NCBI GenBank assembly: GCA_947305775.1
Contig: CAMZEN010000010.1
Location: 1-59,092 of the forward strand
Origin: an uncultured Verrucomicrobiota bacterium
Lineage (GTDB): Bacteria; Verrucomicrobiota; Kiritimatiellia; RFP12; UBA1067
DNA length: 59,092 nt
Direction of reading: 5' to 3'
Shown here in pieces: positions 31,750-39,173 of this stretch (position 1 is its first letter; every line of letters starts with the position of its first letter). Made by a program: the position numbers and the translations under genes. Below the pieces are notes generated by a model. That model was not told where the DNA came from. It searched no databases and saw only the letters and a program-made list of their open reading frames with translations.

Positions 31750-33300
31750 TCACATTGTCATTGTCTCAATTAGATTATGAGCCACCGCAGTTATAAGCGG
31801 CACAACAACAGAATTGCCACATTGCCTGTAGGCTTGAACATCAGAAACCGCATCAAGCCTATAGCTGTCTGGATAACCCATCAGCCGCGCACATTCACGA
31901 GGCGTAAGACGACGCGGATTTCGCCCTGCTCCCTGTGGTATCAGAATCTCAGATCCGTCTTTGTAATAGCGTGCGCTCAATGTTCTTGTTACACCATCCA
32001 ATGATGCCATGCCAAAGCCAAAGCCGTTTCCCTTCTCCTGATGCTTTATTGCATAATTCTGAAGGTAATTCCAAAGCTTGTCGGAAAGCGTAAATTTTGG
32101 ATCTGGGCGGTATTCCAATATGCTGGACAACTCATGCCTCGCACCCGTCGTCTGTGGGAATTCAAAATGCTCAGCATTGTGGAATAACTTTCTGTCAAAT
32201 CCAACAATCATTATCCTCTCACGGTGTTGCGGAACATACTCTTTACCATCCATAACACGATAGTGTATAGAATAGTCAAGTTCCTCCAGCGTCTCTCGAA
32301 TTACTTTGAAAGTATTGCCTTTATCATGCGAGACAAGGTTCTTGACGTTTTCAAGAAAGAACGCTTTGGGACGACGGCGACTGATTATGTCTGCTACATC
32401 GAAGAATAGCGTTCCTTGGGTTTTGTCCTTAAAGCCCGTAGCTCTGCCAAGGCTTTTCTTTTTCGACACTCCAGCAATTGAAAAAGGTTGGCACGGGAAA
32501 CCTGCGCACAGAACATCAAAATGCTCTGGGATTGCCGCCTTAGTCTCTTCCTTTGTTATATCGCCATGCGGCACTTCACCAAAATTCGCCTCGTATGTCT
32601 TTTGTGCGTATGTGTTCCATTCGGAGGAGAAAACACACTTGCCTCCTTGCGCCTCCATAGCCAAACGAAATCCACCCATTCCAGCAAACAGATCAATGAA
32701 GGTAAAACTAAAATTTTCAGGCGGTGGGAACGGGACATTGGGTCTCATTGCTTCGCAATTAGGCACTTCCCAAAGTGACATCTGATATGCGAGTTCGCAC
32801 ACCTTCAACTGTTCTGGACGAAGTTTGGTGAGGATGGTCGGAAGCCGCTTTGCGAGGTCGGGATCTTTGCGGTCGGAAGACTCAAGATACGCCTTTAGCT
32901 GCTTGCGAATCTTCGGCGCAGTCGCAAAATCTGCCGTGCGAATTATGACGCGCTCCGCATCTTCAGGGACATCTCCCTTGTGCTGATACTTGAAGTCAGT
33001 CTTGAATAGAAGATACCTGTCGCCGTGAGCCTTGCCTTTGGCGGGGTAGCCATAGTCGCGTACAAGTTCATCGCGCGTCTTCGCGCCGACGAATTCGGCC
33101 TTGTAGTTTATCTGATCCTTCTTGCCGTTGAAAAGCCAAAGTTCCGTTATCTTCGCGGCGTCGTCCACGCCGATTTTGTCCTTCTCCGAAATCGGGTAGT
33201 TATACCACCCACGCCATTTCGTCAACTGGTCGCCTTTATATGTGCCGACAAGCACACACCGTTTCATCTTTTCGATCTTCTCTTTCTTCTCTGCCGACAT
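31750..33300 (-). CDS. dcm: DNA cytosine-5 methyltransferase (Dcm-type)
   Basis: A 516-aa methylase that protects the host from the adjoining EcoRII-type nuclease by making 5-methylcytosine. Motif I FIDLFAGMGGFRLAME (near 205), motif IV with catalytic Cys AGFPCQPFSIAG (near 269), motif VI ENVKNLV, motif VIII QHRERIMIVG and motif X QCGNSVVVPLI are all in order. The first 190 residues are an extra domain (TKWRGWYNYPI, ITELWLFNGKK), as in some Dcm homologues that help recognise DNA. No strong ribosome-binding site is seen. A 260-base structured leader lies between its promoter and the start. Confidence 0.95.
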   Translation of the reverse strand: MSAEKKEKIEKMKRCVLVGTYKGDQLTKWRGWYNYPISEKDKIGVDDAAKITELWLFNGKKDQINYKAEFVGAKTRDELVRDYGYPAKGKAHGDRYLLFKTDFKYQHKGDVPEDAERVIIRTADFATAPKIRKQLKAYLESSDRKDPDLAKRLPTILTKLRPEQLKVCELAYQMSLWEVPNCEAMRPNVPFPPPENFSFTFIDLFAGMGGFRLAMEAQGGKCVFSSEWNTYAQKTYEANFGEVPHGDITKEETKAAIPEHFDVLCAGFPCQPFSIAGVSKKKSLGRATGFKDKTQGTLFFDVADIISRRRPKAFFLENVKNLVSHDKGNTFKVIRETLEELDYSIHYRVMDGKEYVPQHRERIMIVGFDRKLFHNAEHFEFPQTTGARHELSSILEYRPDPKFTLSDKLWNYLQNYAIKHQEKGNGFGFGMASLDGVTRTLSARYYKDGSEILIPQGAGRNPRRLTPRECARLMGYPDSYRLDAVSDVQAYRQCGNSVVVPLITAVAHNLIETMTM

Positions 33301-33319
33301 AAATCTTTATTACTTGCCA

Positions 33320-33580
33320 ACAAAGAGGCGCGCCTCTCTGTTTTGGTTAGAGGGGCGCGCCGAGCAATGCACTTTCGGAGGCCCACGACGGCCCGCTTAA
33401 CTGCACAGCAAGGCGACACCCCAAGATTAAAGGGTATCGTCTTGCAAACCATGCGCCAGCGTTAGAATGTCGTGATTTCCCGAAAGACCGGTTTGCAACC
33501 GCTGGCTGATCCTGTCAGCCCTCCGCGCGGCGGTTCTCGCCGAGCGGCTATGATGCCTGAATCATTCCTGTTTCAAGCAG
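33320..33580 (-). ncRNA. Candidate structured RNA / leader of the dcm operon
   Basis: No gene fits here. Inverted repeats within 250 bases: TTGCAAACC (33442-33450) with GGTTTGCAA (33490-33498); GGCTGA (33504-33509) with TCAGCC (33515-33520); GGCG/CGCC around 33530-33543; and a strong GGCGCGCCTCT (33327-33337) with AGAGGGGCGCGCC (33349-33361) close to dcm. A minus-strand -10-like box (33586-33591) begins it. It could be a free RNA ended by the last hairpin (weak T-run TCTTTGTT) or an attenuator of the restriction-modification operon. No known RNA family was recognised. Confidence 0.45.
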
Positions 33581-33585
33581 AGTGT

Positions 33586-33591
33586 ATTGTA
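33586..33591 (-). promoter_or_regulatory. -10-like box of the dcm leader
   Basis: TTTTGGTACAATAC on the minus strand: one change from the TTTGGTATAATA form seen elsewhere in this window. It faces away from the locus B promoter 60 bases off. Confidence 0.45.
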
Positions 33592-33641
33592 CCAAAATCC
33601 TCGCTTATTGTCTTTATGGTACCGTGAGCACGGGCGGCGCA

Positions 33642-33657
33642 TATTTGGTATAATATG
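33642..33657 (+). promoter_or_regulatory. Extended -10 promoter of locus B
   Basis: TATTTGGTATAATATG with TATAAT at 33649-33654. It matches the promoter at 15489-15503 for 14 bases. A leader of about 155 bases follows before the first gene. Confidence 0.55.
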
Positions 33658-33818
33658 TGCGCTTTCCTGGTAAACCGCCGCGCGGCGATGAAGCATGCCG
33701 CGAAACAACGACGCAATAGGCCGTGGGCTCGGTGACGTCGAATAGAATTGAACGGGAAGAGCATACCAATAACGCGGCGATGTGGACGATCGAAGCCGCG
33801 AGAAAGAGTTCATGAAAG

Positions 33819-34694
33819 ATGTCAGAACAGATTTTGACCGGCGGCGACCTGTATTGCCGCCCTACGGAGATTGACGATGGCGCATACCTCCGCATACGAC
33901 AGATAAGGCCCGTGGAGCGCGCTGCCGCGCCCATAATTGACCACAACATCCTGCTAACGGAGACCGCGCTTAAGGTCCGTCCGTGGTACCGCGGCGAAAC
34001 GCGCCTGGAGCCGTCCGCCTTCATGAGCATCATGCTCGATCCGCAAGGCAACAACGCGCCCAAGATCCTCAAGGATTTCGTCGAAACCGTAAAGGCGTTC
34101 CCGCCGGGCGGCTTTCCCGGACACTGCCACGCGGTGCGCGAGCTGGAGTTCACCACGAAGCATCTGATCGCCACGCTTGCGACCCTTATCAAAACGACCG
34201 CGTTCGTGAATTCGCTGCGCGGCCTCGGCGCGTTCTTCGCCACGATCTCCGACCCTGCGAACATGGCCCTTCCCAAGCACGACCTCATTCAGCGCTTCGA
34301 CACGAAACTGGAACAGCTCTTAGACTCGTTCCACTCGATATCGCGGGAGTTCGCAATGCACGAACGCGAGATCCTCTTCCGCTCCATCCCGCAGGAGTGC
34401 GACACGAAGACCGATGAGATTCTCACCGTCGTCAAACGCATCGACGCGCGCGATGTGAAACGCGGCAAACGACAGACCGAGGTCGACAAGCAGGACAAGT
34501 GCTGGGCGATCTGGGAGGCCGGACAGCGGAAGGACGGCGTGATCGCCCTTGCGGGCAAGAGGCGCGTCAGCCGCAGCAACGTCTTCGAATACTACAAGCG
34601 CGAGCTTAAAGGCATCGGCGTAAAGAACGCCAGCGATTTCATAAGATGCCTTCACGCCCGAACGCAGCGCCTGTCACGGCAAACCGGCAACTGA
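33819..34694 (+). CDS. Locus B lead protein, unknown function
   Basis: A 291-aa soluble protein that I cannot assign. Residues 1-100 include GDLYCRPTEIDDGAYLR and WYRGETRLEPSAFMS; 100-200 are helical (ISDPANMALPKHDLIQRF); 215-280 contain a basic stretch and a possible helix-turn-helix (GVIALAGKRRVSRSNVFEYY). Its place corresponds to the 453-aa gene of locus A: promoter with the same -10 form, then terminator, then the small-gene operon. Similarity between the two lead proteins is not evident by eye. Directly after its stop come seven TGTCAC motifs in 21-bp phase. It may bind that array, but this is inference. Confidence 0.7.
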   Translation: MSEQILTGGDLYCRPTEIDDGAYLRIRQIRPVERAAAPIIDHNILLTETALKVRPWYRGETRLEPSAFMSIMLDPQGNNAPKILKDFVETVKAFPPGGFPGHCHAVRELEFTTKHLIATLATLIKTTAFVNSLRGLGAFFATISDPANMALPKHDLIQRFDTKLEQLLDSFHSISREFAMHEREILFRSIPQECDTKTDEILTVVKRIDARDVKRGKRQTEVDKQDKCWAIWEAGQRKDGVIALAGKRRVSRSNVFEYYKRELKGIGVKNASDFIRCLHARTQRLSRQTGN

Positions 34695-34704
34695 CATCGC
34701 AACT

Positions 34705-34856
34705 TGTCACGTTTCAAGCACTACTTGTCACGGTTGCCTTGCAATCTGTCACGTTCTAAGTGCAACTTGTCACGTTCGGCAGTCTATCTGTCACGATTGA
34801 CAGGTAACTTGTCACGTTTGGCAAACATCCTGTCACATTAAAATCGTCAAGTGACA
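34705..34856. repeat. Phased array 5 (TGTCAC, exact 21-bp period)
   Basis: TGTCAC begins at 34705, 34726, 34747, 34768, 34789, 34810 and 34831: seven copies, each exactly 21 bp apart, usually as CTTGTCACGTT or TCTGTCACGTT. An eighth copy in reverse orientation (GTGACA, 34851-34856) closes the row. Spacers are not conserved. Twenty-one bases is two turns of B-DNA, so all motifs lie on one face. The array stands between the stop of the 291-aa gene and an intrinsic terminator. Confidence 0.92.
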
Positions 34857-34894
34857 TTTTACTTTTCCTGAGAAAATCTCCGACTTGCATCACG

Positions 34895-34926
34895 CCCCTG
34901 GAAACATTGGTTTTCAGGGGTTTTTT
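34895..34926 (+). terminator. Intrinsic terminator after array 5
   Basis: CCCCTGGAAA and TTTTCAGGGG pair around CATTGG and are followed by six T. It ends the lead transcript of locus B, so array 5 would be carried in the mRNA 3' end. Confidence 0.88.
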
Positions 34927-35034
34927 CATGCCCTGATTCCGCGAGGGCACAACTCCCGTTTATTCAGAACTGGACTTTTTGCATGAGATGATATTCGCGC
35001 CGTGGAGAGGTAACAGCCTCAAGAGCGGCGCGAA

Positions 35035-35481
35035 ATGACAACAAACACCAACCGTTCAAAAGAACAAAAAACAAACACGCCGATCCGTCCCGCTCCGTTC
35101 CGTTACGGAGAAGAGGGGGAACCTTTAGGAGGGGGAGAAACGGAACGGAACGGAAGCGGAACATGGAAGAGCGATAATTCCATAAGGGAGAGGGTGTGGG
35201 AGAGGGCCGCCGCCTTCGCCGCCGACTTCAAGGCCAGGGGCTACGCCGCCTTCGGCGACCCGCGCCACTCCACCGTCGCAATCTGCATCGCGCTTACCGG
35301 CGACTGGAAGAGCCTCGCCAGATGGATGCAGTTCGAGCGCGAGCTGCCGGACCAGCCACTCCGCAAAGAACTTGCGGACTTTCACCGCTCGCTCGCCGAC
35401 GCACCTGTGCGCGACCGCAAACCCGCCCTCAACAGCCGCCTTTCCAAACTCGGCCGCAAAATCTACGGGAGGGCGATATGA
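35035..35481 (+). CDS. Small module protein with hairpin-encoding N terminus (locus B)
   Basis: A 148-aa protein, paralogue of the 117-aa protein at 3480-3833. The first 45 residues are low complexity (Thr/Asn/Pro/Gly) and coded in part by inverted CGGAA/TTCCG pentamers. From about residue 50 it has the shared globular domain (RVWERAAAFAADFKARG, TVAICIALTGDWKSLARW, LRKELADFHRSL, LNSRLSKLGRKI). No classical ribosome-binding site precedes this ATG, so the start is uncertain. The stop overlaps the next start (ATATGA). Unknown function. Confidence 0.7.
   Translation: MTTNTNRSKEQKTNTPIRPAPFRYGEEGEPLGGGETERNGSGTWKSDNSIRERVWERAAAFAADFKARGYAAFGDPRHSTVAICIALTGDWKSLARWMQFERELPDQPLRKELADFHRSLADAPVRDRKPALNSRLSKLGRKIYGRAI
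35091..35159. repeat. Inverted pentamer repeats at the 5' coding end (locus B)
   Basis: CGCTCCGTTCCGTT (35091-35104) and AACGGAACGGAACGGAAGCG (35139-35158) pair across about 34 purine-rich bases. It occupies the same place in the gene as the TGGAA/TTCCA repeats of locus A. Confidence 0.85.
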
Positions 35482-35909
35482 GCGACAATCCCCTTCTGCG
35501 CCACCTGACGAAGCGCGAGCTTGAGCTTGCCGCAGAGTACGAGGCATTGGGCGACGATCCCGCCCGCCGCGACGCGATCCGCAAGGAACTGTATAACCTG
35601 CGATGGAAGCTGAACGAAGATAGCGCCCGCAAGTACCACACCACCGGCAAGGGACGCCGCAACGCCACAATCTGCGAGGGCGGCCTGCCAGCCGCAACGC
35701 GACCATCCGCGCAACGGCGGCAGGCGAACGTCGCCTTGCCGAAGGAACTTCAGCACGCGATGCCGACGCTTCGCGCGATCATGCGCAACGGAAGCGACAG
35801 GTCGCGCTCGATCCGCGAACTCGCGGCAGAACGGGGCATTACCTTCACCGCCGCGCGGAAGAAATACTTCGCCGACCGCAAAAAGCTCCTGAACCATTTT
35901 GCGCCGTGA
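35478..35909 (+). CDS. Module protein with C-terminal HTH-like segment (locus B copy)
   Basis: A 144-aa near-twin of the protein at 4222-4635. The N terminus is MSDNPLLRHLTKRELELAAEY instead of MKLLTQRELDLAAEY; from there on, the two are almost identical to the last residues (FADRKKLLNHFAP here, NIFAP there). Near-identity at third codon positions shows that the copies were unified recently. The ATG overlaps the upstream stop. Here the gene follows the 148-aa gene directly, whereas locus A has a 131-aa gene between. Role unknown; DNA binding inferred from the SIRELAAERGITFTAARK segment. Confidence 0.8.
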   Translation: MSDNPLLRHLTKRELELAAEYEALGDDPARRDAIRKELYNLRWKLNEDSARKYHTTGKGRRNATICEGGLPAATRPSAQRRQANVALPKELQHAMPTLRAIMRNGSDRSRSIRELAAERGITFTAARKKYFADRKKLLNHFAP

Positions 35910-35950
35910 TAGGTACTGTCTAACCCAAAACCTTCCTCAAATATTGAAGG
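35910..35950 (+). repeat. Conserved stem-loop element, copy B
   Basis: AGGTACTGTC, then CCTTC (35931-35935), loop CTCAAATATT, GAAGG (35946-35950). The arm differs from copies A and C (GGAGG) but pairs perfectly. It directly follows the 144-aa gene. Confidence 0.7.
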
Positions 35951-35954
35951 CAAC

Positions 35955-35984
35955 GAAAAGGCCCTTGCGTCGCAAGGGCCTTTC
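35955..35984. terminator. Bidirectional terminator between locus B and the C10 protease
   Basis: GAAAAGGCCCTTGCG and CGCAAGGGCCTTTC pair almost perfectly, with A-rich and T-rich flanks on the two sides. It serves the convergent transcripts. Confidence 0.8.
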
Positions 35985-36015
35985 GCGTGTCTGTTTCAGA
36001 CAGGATTGGCGGGCT

Positions 36016-38355
36016 TTACTCCGTCACCTTCGCCTTGAGGCGATAGAAGCGAGAACTGCCGGACAGCTCAAGTCCGGCTGCCGCTTCTTTGAGGGTATGG
36101 CTCACGACATCCGCCGTACCCCCTACGTCGCTGGACTCTTCGATGCTGACCGTCACATTCACCGCGTTCACCACGGGCGGCGTCTTCACCACGACCTTGC
36201 CGTCCTCAACCGCGATGTCGATGATCGGCGGATTCTCAAACTCTCCGCTCGGCACATCGAACACGTAGCGGAACACGTTGTAGATGCCGAGCGCATCCTT
36301 CGCGTCCCACGCGCCCGTGACGCCGTTCTCCCACGCCCAATTGTTGTAAGTTGGCGTCCAGACGACCTGATCGACCCAGCCGCAGTCTTCACCTACTGAG
36401 GTACACTCATCTTTGACGTAGCGCCAGCAAAGCGTGTGGTTGCCCCCTCCCGATACTTCTACGGACTTCTGCGTCCAAGTGGTATTCGTTCCGCTGATTT
36501 GCGAATCGAGCGTGCCGTCCACATGGAATTTCAGCCAGTCACAGTTCTCCTCGCTGGAGACGTTCCACCAGAATGAGATTGTCCCGGGGCCGCACACGGT
36601 CGTCTCCATCCAGTTGTACTTGACGCTAGCCGTCAAGCCGCTCCTGGCGGCGTCATCGCCGTCGTGGGTCTCGGCAGTATCGCCTAACCATCCTGCGACG
36701 CCGCCTGTCGTGAACGTAAGCGCGGGAGCGTCGAGAGCGTCGGCTAAGGACATCGGATGATTTTCGACGCCAAGCGTAATGTCGTTGCCCCAGCTGTTGC
36801 CTATCAATCCTTCGTAATAGACAACGGTAATGACCGCACCATCTAATCCAAAAATGGGCAAGTTGGATATCGCGACATTCGCCCAGCAGGAACCGTGCAT
36901 TGCGCCGCTCGTCGCGGAAACAGACCATGTTTTGCCGCCAGCCACACGAAGGGCGTAGATTCCCTTTCCGTCCGTAACGGCATTCGCCGTGTCGGAACCG
37001 CTCGTCGCGACCACGGTTGCGCCGGCGACAGGTTCTCCGTTTTCGTAGAGGACGCGCCCCGTCAGCAAGTCGCCGGTTTCTGTCGGATGTATGTTGTATA
37101 CGACTTCGGCGAGAAACGAGCTGGTGTAGTCCACCCCGTAGGCGGTTGTATCTACGTCCGGAAGATTGTACCAGGCATTGGCGAAACCGTCCCAGCCAAG
37201 ATTGATGTGCGTGTAGAGCGTCCCAGAGACGTATCCATAGCCGTCGGCGACAACAGCATGTCCATCGATGCCGAGTGCGACTGGGGCTTTTGCATCGAGG
37301 TTGGCGAGAATGGCCCGCTCGACATTATCGTCGGTAAATTTTCTTTTGATACCGTTGCAATACGCCATAGCGCTTGCGTAGCCGAAGACATCGCGAAACG
37401 CAAATACAAGCTCAGGAAGAACTGTGCCGGACCCTTCAGCTCCCCACTTCATATGTGTCGCGACGCCGAAGTCGTAGCAGAGCCGGCCAACAGCCTGTTT
37501 CTGGTCGTCGGTTAGCGAAGAGAAGTCCGATGGCATATTCTGCCAGTCGTAGGTGCCGCCCATTGTTCTGTTGGTACAGGCGACGCCATCGACCCAGCAA
37601 AGCCGATCCACCTGCGGCATGGACTCCGTGGGGAAGCGCCAGTAGTTGGCGATCTGCGCACCGGCGAGGGCGGCGCAGCCGCAGGAATAGTTGTCTTGGT
37701 CGCCGGCAGAGCCGGGCGGCGTGTAGTAGTCCGCGGCGTTGCGTTCCTGTCCCCAGGTCGTCGAGAGGAGCGGTTCCACGCGCAGGTCGGAAAGGCCGGA
37801 GGCATCGAGGAAGCTGGACGCCTTCAGCAACCGGGAAGGTTTCGCATCTTCCGCAAGAAGCGCCGCCCATGCGGACTCTTCAGCGGCAAACGGCTCGGCG
37901 GTGCCTGCCGTCGCGCCAAGGAGCATCCTTTTCGTGCCGCCCGTCGTCGCCGCCTCGCGCACGGCGCCAACCAGCCTCGTGCGCTCCGCCATGTCTGCGG
38001 AAAGAATGTCCCAGAGCGGATTTCCGTCGCCCTCGGTGGGTGCGTCGCCGTCGAAAAACGCGACGACCGGCGTCACGCCGCTTTCGGCGGAAGTCACGAC
38101 CACGCCGCCGCCGGAGAGGCGGACGACATGGTATATCGGCGTGTCGCCGTCCCTGGTTGTCAGAACCTCGGCGGCATCGGTCGCAGAAAGCTTCGCGCCC
38201 AGCGGCGCACTGTCGCGCCGCACCCACGCGGCGGCGGCCCTTCCCGCCTCGGCGGACGTAATCTCGCGCGCCTGGCTTGTCCATGCGACAAACGCCAACG
38301 AAAAGACAAGCATGAGTTTTACGGGCTTGGTTTTCACATGCATCGGTGTTTTCAT
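36016..38355 (-). CDS. Secreted C10-family (streptopain-like) cysteine protease
   Basis: A 779-aa exported protease. The signal peptide is at residues 12-29 (KLMLVFSLAFVAWTSQA). A Spi-like propeptide (AAAAWVRRDSAPLG ... IYHVVRLSGGGVVVTSA) is followed by the C10 peptidase domain with catalytic Cys near 227 (SCGCAALAGAQIANYWRFP) and His near 366 (GIDGHAVVADGYG). After it come a carboxypeptidase-regulatory-like beta domain (VLYENGEPVAGATVVATSG) and a jelly-roll-like domain (GTISFWWNVSSEENCDWLKF). The tail ends in FYRLKAKVTE, like the FRLSIDQQQ tail of the C1 protease at 20234, which may be a shared surface or export module. It separates loci B and C. Confidence 0.9.
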   Translation of the reverse strand: MKTPMHVKTKPVKLMLVFSLAFVAWTSQAREITSAEAGRAAAAWVRRDSAPLGAKLSATDAAEVLTTRDGDTPIYHVVRLSGGGVVVTSAESGVTPVVAFFDGDAPTEGDGNPLWDILSADMAERTRLVGAVREAATTGGTKRMLLGATAGTAEPFAAEESAWAALLAEDAKPSRLLKASSFLDASGLSDLRVEPLLSTTWGQERNAADYYTPPGSAGDQDNYSCGCAALAGAQIANYWRFPTESMPQVDRLCWVDGVACTNRTMGGTYDWQNMPSDFSSLTDDQKQAVGRLCYDFGVATHMKWGAEGSGTVLPELVFAFRDVFGYASAMAYCNGIKRKFTDDNVERAILANLDAKAPVALGIDGHAVVADGYGYVSGTLYTHINLGWDGFANAWYNLPDVDTTAYGVDYTSSFLAEVVYNIHPTETGDLLTGRVLYENGEPVAGATVVATSGSDTANAVTDGKGIYALRVAGGKTWSVSATSGAMHGSCWANVAISNLPIFGLDGAVITVVYYEGLIGNSWGNDITLGVENHPMSLADALDAPALTFTTGGVAGWLGDTAETHDGDDAARSGLTASVKYNWMETTVCGPGTISFWWNVSSEENCDWLKFHVDGTLDSQISGTNTTWTQKSVEVSGGGNHTLCWRYVKDECTSVGEDCGWVDQVVWTPTYNNWAWENGVTGAWDAKDALGIYNVFRYVFDVPSGEFENPPIIDIAVEDGKVVVKTPPVVNAVNVTVSIEESSDVGGTADVVSHTLKEAAAGLELSGSSRFYRLKAKVTE

Positions 38356-38645
38356 GGTTGTTTCTCCTTGAATCTTGTAAACCCTGTCAATCCTGTCCCA
38401 AAAACACGAACCGCCCGAGCGGATAGCGCCCGCGCTTCAAGTGCGTCTCGCATCCGTTCTGAATGTATCGTGTCATGGGGTTTGGGGGTTATTTCAAGTA
38501 TTTGCGGCCCAAAAAGGAAATGGCGGCACGGGATAGTCCAACGTCTCGAACTTCTCGGACGTTGTCATGCGGTCTATCGCTTCCATTACTGCTGGCAGGG
38601 TTTCGCTCCTTCGGTTGTGCGACGAACATTATAACAAATATTCGG
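38356..38645. other. Gap with dispersed repeat text
   Basis: Upstream of the C10 protease. TTGTAAACCCTGTCAATCCTG (38378-38397) looks like a dispersed repeat of the kind often found between genes in PVC genomes. Apart from the antitoxin-like remnant nothing else is recognisable before the stem-loop element at 38648. Confidence 0.35.
38494..38626 (-). pseudogene. Remnant of an antitoxin-like ORF
   Basis: The minus-strand frame reads ETLPAVMEAIDRMTTSEKFE then TLDY, in the style of small antitoxins with an early RMTTSEKFETLDYL helix. It loses sense after TLDY (PVPPFPFWAANT, stop), as after a frameshift or deletion. The call rests only on this short match by eye. Confidence 0.3.
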
Positions 38646-38647
38646 TG

Positions 38648-38692
38648 CGATGGGTACTGTCGAGGCAAAAACCTTCCTCTATTGTTGGAGGC
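38648..38692 (+). repeat. Conserved stem-loop element, copy C
   Basis: ATGGGTACTGTCGAGGCAAAAA, in which the first bases equal those after the 137-aa stop codon in locus A; then CCTTC (38672-38676), loop CTCTATTGTT, GGAGG (38687-38691). Homology to locus A starts just at the stop codon, so locus C looks like the second half of the same module. Confidence 0.7.
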
Positions 38693-38785
38693 GGCGATGG
38701 CGGCGCGTTGAGCATGAAACCCATGCCGCGTATGCAGCCCCTCCCTTCCCAACCAATCAAACACAAAACAAAAAGGAACAAACAA

Positions 38786-39013
38786 ATGAAACTGACAAAA
38801 GCCGACATAAAGCAGAAGCGGGCCGAGCTCGTCGAAGTTCTGCTCAAGATCGAGAAGCTCAAGAACGAAAAGACGTCCCTCGAAAAGACGCTGGATGTCG
38901 ATTTCGCGCAGAACGAGTCCGCCTACCGCAACGGCATCGTGACGGAGAACGGCGTTTTGATGCGCAAGCCCAGCTGGAAGACCTCCGCGAAGCCCATCGT
39001 GGAGGTCGCCTAG
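38786..39013 (+). CDS. 75-aa coiled-coil module protein
   Basis: A small soluble protein. Residues 1-45 are a charged helix (KLTKADIKQKRAELVEVLLK) with heptad spacing, and the tail is NGVLMRKPSWKTSAKPIVEVA (cited from NGVLMRKPSWKT). AAAAAGGAACAAACAA before the ATG is a fair ribosome-binding site. A deleted copy survives in locus A (4690-4727). The stop codon lies five bases before the first unit of array 3. Function unknown. The helix could serve dimerisation. Confidence 0.7.
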   Translation: MKLTKADIKQKRAELVEVLLKIEKLKNEKTSLEKTLDVDFAQNESAYRNGIVTENGVLMRKPSWKTSAKPIVEVA

Positions 39014-39017
39014 CGGC

Positions 39018-39122
39018 ACCCCTGCGGGCGGCGCTCCATCATCCCTAGGGATGACGGGCGCTCACCCCTAGGCATGAGACCCTCTTACCCCTAGGCATGG
39101 CGGAACCGCCACTCCCGGGGGT
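39018..39122. repeat. Phased palindrome array 3 (5 units)
   Basis: Palindrome centres at 39023/4, 39046/7, 39069/70, 39092/3 and 39116/7 (23, 23, 23, 24), as in array 2. The second unit is ATCCCTAGGGAT: both outer positions changed together, keeping the symmetry. The last unit has a CG centre. The array precedes the HU/Ig-type gene by about 50 bases. Confidence 0.87.
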
Positions 39123-39173
39123 CGAAACATCAACCAACCAACAACAAAAAACAACAAGAAAGGAAAAACAACC

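Noticed and set aside
33320..33580. RNase P RNA, tmRNA or SRP RNA in the dcm leader
   Set aside because: I looked for GAGGAAAGTCC-type RNase P, tmRNA ends and tag, and the SRP GGAA tetraloop on both strands and found none.
34705..34856. Plasmid origin with iterons as a firm call
   Set aside because: The spacing fits iterons, but no recognisable Rep protein, DnaA box cluster or AT-rich unwinding region accompanies it, and the locus is chromosomal.
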